Assembly: GCA_963663215.1 (NCBI GenBank)
Contig: OY760140.1
Coordinates: forward strand, 1,302,001-1,366,000
DNA length: 64,000 nucleotides
Direction of reading: 5' to 3'
Source of the DNA: BJGV01 sp003230615
GTDB lineage: Bacteria > Pseudomonadota > Gammaproteobacteria > Burkholderiales > Nitrosomonadaceae
Part shown: one piece after another, positions 61,480-64,000 of the stretch
Numbering within the stretch: position 1 is the stretch's first letter
Layout of the letters: every line of letters begins with the position of its first letter
The notes under the pieces: model-generated
Seen by the model: only the letters and a program-made list of their open reading frames with translations
Told to the model about the DNA's origin: nothing
Databases searched by the model: none
Position numbers and translations under genes: made by a program

Positions 61480-61883
61480 ATTCATAAAGCTATTTTAATG
61501 ATGATACTAGCTGTTGTGAGTAGTAGCGCAGCGGCAGAGTGGACACTTGTGCAAACTGGTAAACAATCCAATGAATACGTCGACCTAGCAACTATCCGGA
61601 CATCTGGCAATCTATCTAAAATGTGGACTTTGACGAATATCTCAAAGAACATAAAAAATATAAGGGTTGGAGAAAATCCTTTACTGTGAAGGTAGTACAT
61701 GAGTATGACTGCAAGAAACCTCAGAGTAGATTACTTTTTGCTGAGTGGTACAACGACTACATGGGTACAGGAAGAATTGACCATTCGTCTAAAAGCCCTA
61801 ATTCTAAATGGAAGGCAGTAATACCTGGATCTAATAACATTAGGGAAATTCGTTGGAAAATAGCTTGTGGTAAGCAGAATTAG
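61480..61883 (+). pseudogene. Frameshifted surface-adhesin-E-like gene
   Basis: The first frame gives LMMILAVVSSSAAAEWTLVQ to about KMWTLTNISKNIKN (61650), then the family sequence continues in another frame: GWRKSFTVKVVHEYDCKKPQ to IRWKIACGKQN. The place where the ATG is expected (61480) is ATT, behind AAAGGGGA. So it lacks a normal start (an ATG lies at 61498, inside the signal peptide) and has a frameshift. A sequencing error could explain the shift but hardly both. Confidence 0.7.
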
Positions 61884-61906
61884 AGGTGGATAAGCTCACT
61901 CTTTTA

Positions 61907-61970
61907 CGCGCGCGAGTGTAACCGGGGATAGTCTTAGGGGTGTTTCCTTATTACCTTCTTATAAAACTTA
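61907..61970 (-). repeat. Inner inverted repeat, right arm
   Basis: Reverse complement of 52313-52378, one substitution plus a shorter CG run. Together the arms enclose gltS, the integrase, the replication module and the exported proteins (9.5 kb). Confidence 0.92.
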
Positions 61971-62015
61971 ACTGGCTATCTGATCTAATAGCTCACCAGC
62001 TACGGTATCGAGTGC
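61971..62015 (-). pseudogene. Terminase-like C-terminal tail, second copy
   Basis: The minus strand encodes ALDTVAGELLDQIAS and a stop at the junction with the inner repeat, matching the last codons of the 51678 gene. It lies just after the stop of the right terminase-like gene, so it is a leftover of another copy. Confidence 0.75.
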
Positions 62016-62028
62016 TTAGAATCGCTAA

Positions 62029-62439
62029 CTACTCTACTACCGCTATCTGTGCTATTAGCTCTTTGACGTCCTTTTCAAGTAATTCTTCCGTAGAAATACT
62101 CCTTTCTCCCACATTAATGTTTACCCGACTACCGCCATAGCGCTGTTGGTCTCTTCTTTCTGCATACCAGGTAGCAGCTCTCCACTTTGAGTTCGCGCGC
62201 GAGAGGGGAAAGTTATCTGTTGCGTTGTCTATTTCTTCCAATGCTTCCGCCAGCATATTATCTATACAAAGCTGTCTAAGTTCTTGATATTCATCACCAA
62301 GTGACATTAACCAAGTATTCAGAGTGCGCTTAGTAATGCCATGAGTTTTGGCTATTTGTTCTAATGGGTGATTCTTTAAGATACGTTTCTTGGCGTCTTC
62401 TAAGATGCGTTCTTTGCGATCAATCGGTACTAATGTCAT
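62029..62439 (-). CDS. Phage terminase small-subunit-like protein, right copy
   Basis: A 136-residue protein with a helix-turn-helix (LEQIAKTHGITKRTLNTWL), a helical middle and YGGSRVNINVGERSIS, ending ELIAQIAVVE. It shares plan and several motifs with the 51678 protein but is clearly diverged, and faces the opposite way. Confidence 0.6.
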   Translation of the reverse strand: MTLVPIDRKERILEDAKKRILKNHPLEQIAKTHGITKRTLNTWLMSLGDEYQELRQLCIDNMLAEALEEIDNATDNFPLSRANSKWRAATWYAERRDQQRYGGSRVNINVGERSISTEELLEKDVKELIAQIAVVE

Positions 62440-62653
62440 TATCTTATATGTAATTATGTTTATATAATATTATAGCATAAAGAGATTAGTTTATTCCTTT
62501 ATAGGAAAAGTTATCAAGGTGTTACTGAATACGTTTTTCCATCGACACTGTCGTAATAGACTGGTTGAAGGATTCTCTTTGTATGTGATACGATTAAGTC
62601 TAATCTGTTGTTAAAAAATAATTAAATACAGTCCTGATAAAGAGGAAATAATA

Positions 62654-62836
62654 ATGCGCATTCGACCCAAATCAAGTTGGACATATCTGATCTTAATTCT
62701 CACATGTTTTTTTATTCCCCAAGTGCAGGCTGGATGGATGGATGATTTGAAGAACAAAACCAAAGCCGCTAAAAATGCGGTAACCTCAGCCGATGAAGCC
62801 GTTAATAAAGCCGTTCAACCCGCGCCTAGCTACTAG
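62654..62836 (+). CDS. Small exported protein
   Basis: A 60-residue protein with a signal peptide (about 1-27, ending QVQAG) and a short amphipathic, Lys/Ala-rich mature part (TKAAKNAVTSADEAVNKAVQ). GAGGAAA lies upstream. Function unknown; the mature peptide has only about 33 residues. Confidence 0.6.
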   Translation: MRIRPKSSWTYLILILTCFFIPQVQAGWMDDLKNKTKAAKNAVTSADEAVNKAVQPAPSY

Positions 62837-62876
62837 CTATCTGCTCTAACAACTCACCAGCTACAGTATTGAGTGC
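62835..62876 (-). pseudogene. Terminase-like C-terminal tail, third copy
   Basis: The minus strand encodes ALNTVAGELLEQIASS and a stop, overlapping the end of the small exported gene on the other strand. It is joined directly to a palindromic repeat half. Confidence 0.7.
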
Positions 62877-62901
62877 CTGCTTTGTGCCAAAAGCAGTCAT
62901 T
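62874..62901 (-). repeat. Palindromic repeat, copy 11, inverted and one arm lost
   Basis: Read on the minus strand: AATGACTGC, centre TTTTGGCACAAA, GCAGG, then terminase tail instead of the expected GACATTC arm. This is the only reversed copy in the window and the only one broken inside the palindrome. Confidence 0.75.
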
Positions 62902-63222
62902 TGTGACTGTTTGCTAGGTTAAATCGGACATTCACAGATTTCCTTCTGGAAATTTTTTTTCGCCAAAATTACCAACCCTATGTGCATCAAAAGTAGAACC
63001 AGTATGAAAATATTGTTCACACGTTGCATACATGCATCTTTTACCACTACGGCAGTCAATTTTTGCCTATTCTGAGGTTTGTACTGAGCTAAATTAGGGG
63101 ACTTTTATCTTTGGTAGGGGTTTGGTAAGGGTTCATATTATTTACCCTCTATTTAAGCTATTACCCTTTCGCTCATATTTAATGATGCTGTTCTGGTTTC
63201 CCTGCTTATCCCGTAATTTTTA

Positions 63223-63319
63223 TTTTCCTAAAAAATTTTTTTGCCAAAATAGAAAAGGCTTTTTTATAAATAGCGTCAAGGTAAGCATATGTAGTACCTC
63301 TAACACGGAGGACGGGGTA
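63223..63319 (-). repeat. Outer inverted repeat, right arm
   Basis: Reverse complement of this stretch aligns with 47590-47690 at about 80 percent. The 66-codon plus-strand frame through it is probably not a gene. Confidence 0.8.
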
Positions 63320-63514
63320 TGACCAATACTAGTGGCACCCCCACCTGTTTCTAATTTCAAATCTATAAGGACGAGTTTCTCTCGTTTTCACCTACCAATT
63401 ACATTGGGTTGTATAACACAAGGCTTGCTATAGCTAAGCACGTATTATGTATATCTCTACATAAGGCGCTTCAAATTTGCGTATACTGAATTGACTGATA
63501 TCAGTGGAGGAGGA

Positions 63515-64000
63515 ATGAGGCCATATTTATTCCTATCTTGTTTGTTATTAGGTGCTTGTACCAGCTTGCCACAGGCAATGAAGGATACGCACGTGGTAGA
63601 TGTCACAAATGTCCAGGTCAGCCAAAACATAGATAGTCACAAGGATGTTTCTGTGCGCTGGGGTGGGATTATTATTGAAGTGCAGAACAAAGAAAATTCT
63701 AGTCTTGTTCAAGCACTGTTCTACCCTCTCAATTATCTTGGGCGCCCTAAACTAGGTAGGCCACATGGAGGACTCTTTGTCTTTAAAAGTACTGAATTTC
63801 TCGATCCTGAAGTTTATGTGATAGGTAAAGAAATTACTGTTGTGGGAATACTAAATGGAAGTATTAAACTCACTGCAGGAGAAGAAGTTATTCAAGTGCC
63901 GTTGCTGTTATCCACGGCTATCCACCTATGGCCAGAATATTATCACAAAGACTATTATGATTCCGGTGGCTATAGTGGTCGCTATGCTGGGTTCGGGTTC
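63515..64000 (+). CDS. Slp-family outer-membrane lipoprotein (partial)
   Basis: An open frame from the ATG at 63515 (GGAGGAGG just before it) to the window edge, 162 codons. It starts with a lipoprotein signal (MRPYLFLSCLLLGAC, lipobox LGAC). The mature part fits Slp/YeaY: VRWGGIIIEVQNKENSSLVQ, FYPLNYLGRPKLGRPHGGLF and VIGKEITVVGIL. Slp proteins are outer-membrane lipoproteins induced by starvation or carbon limitation in enterobacteria. The ribosome binding site and signal closely resemble those of the 49544 lipoprotein. The C-terminus lies outside. Confidence 0.85.
   Translation, partial: MRPYLFLSCLLLGACTSLPQAMKDTHVVDVTNVQVSQNIDSHKDVSVRWGGIIIEVQNKENSSLVQALFYPLNYLGRPKLGRPHGGLFVFKSTEFLDPEVYVIGKEITVVGILNGSIKLTAGEEVIQVPLLLSTAIHLWPEYYHKDYYDSGGYSGRYAGFGF

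Noticed and set aside
63122..63322. A 66-codon plus-strand frame
   Set aside because: It runs through the outer inverted repeat, has no ribosome binding site and resembles no protein.

Overview
The window looks like chromosome from a betaproteobacterial ammonia oxidiser of the Nitrosomonas type. It carries a complete ammonia monooxygenase operon (amoCAB), a betaproteobacterial housekeeping gene order, and an alpha-carboxysome operon with form IA RuBisCO. Carboxysomes point to the N. eutropha / N. mobilis side of the genus rather than N. europaea; that placement comes from memory of the families, not from a search.

Layout. 1-7.2 kb (minus strand): a DUF4845 gene, lepB and lepA, then the envelope-stress group rpoE-rseA-rseB-mucD with a glutaredoxin-like gene; a terminator at 3071-3092 separates the two groups. 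7.4-12.5 kb: nadB, ygfZ and a DinG-type helicase. 12.5-15.9 kb: amoCAB, with an intergenic hairpin after amoC and a 22-bp-stem terminator after amoB. 16-28.5 kb (minus): an orphan ParA ATPase, scpB-scpA, trpS, an M50 protease, a YrdC/Sua5-type gene, a PHP phosphatase, an AddAB-type helicase-nuclease and fdxA. 28.7-33.7 kb: single genes (intradiol-dioxygenase-like, GNAT, a secreted protein, alpha/beta hydrolase, 2Fe-2S ferredoxin, UspA). 33.8-35.5 kb: broken genes, including a small-protein remnant, a probable carbonic-anhydrase C-terminus, a CBS-domain fragment and a Nudix-ThiE fusion with two nonsense codons.

35.7-45.5 kb is the CO2-fixation locus: cbbR (divergent), cbbL, cbbS, csoS2, csoS4A, csoS4B, two identical csoS1 genes, an acRAF-like gene, mcdA, a probable mcdB, and a fusion of three RidA domains with a piece of an EVE domain. 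The carboxysomal carbonic anhydrase gene csoSCA is absent from its usual place between csoS2 and csoS4A.

45.6-52.1 kb is an array of single small genes, many encoding exported proteins, on both strands. Almost every neighbouring pair is separated by one copy of a ~32-bp imperfect palindrome (arms GAATGTC and GACATTC, centre TTTTGGCACAAA). All copies here point the same way whatever the gene direction. One gene-plus-palindrome unit has a decayed second copy at 33.8 kb. A 50-bp 3' fragment of a tRNA-Ile(CAU)-like gene at 47,366-47,415 is probably the left attachment site of an integrative element that extends right past the window end.

52.3-64 kb is the core of that element: gltS (higher G+C), a tyrosine recombinase, small unknown genes, an AlpA-like regulator, a CHC2 zinc-finger protein, a TOPRIM/AAA replication protein, a gene holding ten GCAACA repeats, a Sel1 protein, and a family of small exported proteins related to one in the left array. 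Two nested inverted repeats (47.6/63.3 kb and 52.3/61.97 kb) and inverted terminase-small-subunit-like genes show that the element has duplicated and rearranged. No rRNA gene, intact tRNA gene, CRISPR array or complete transposase was found.
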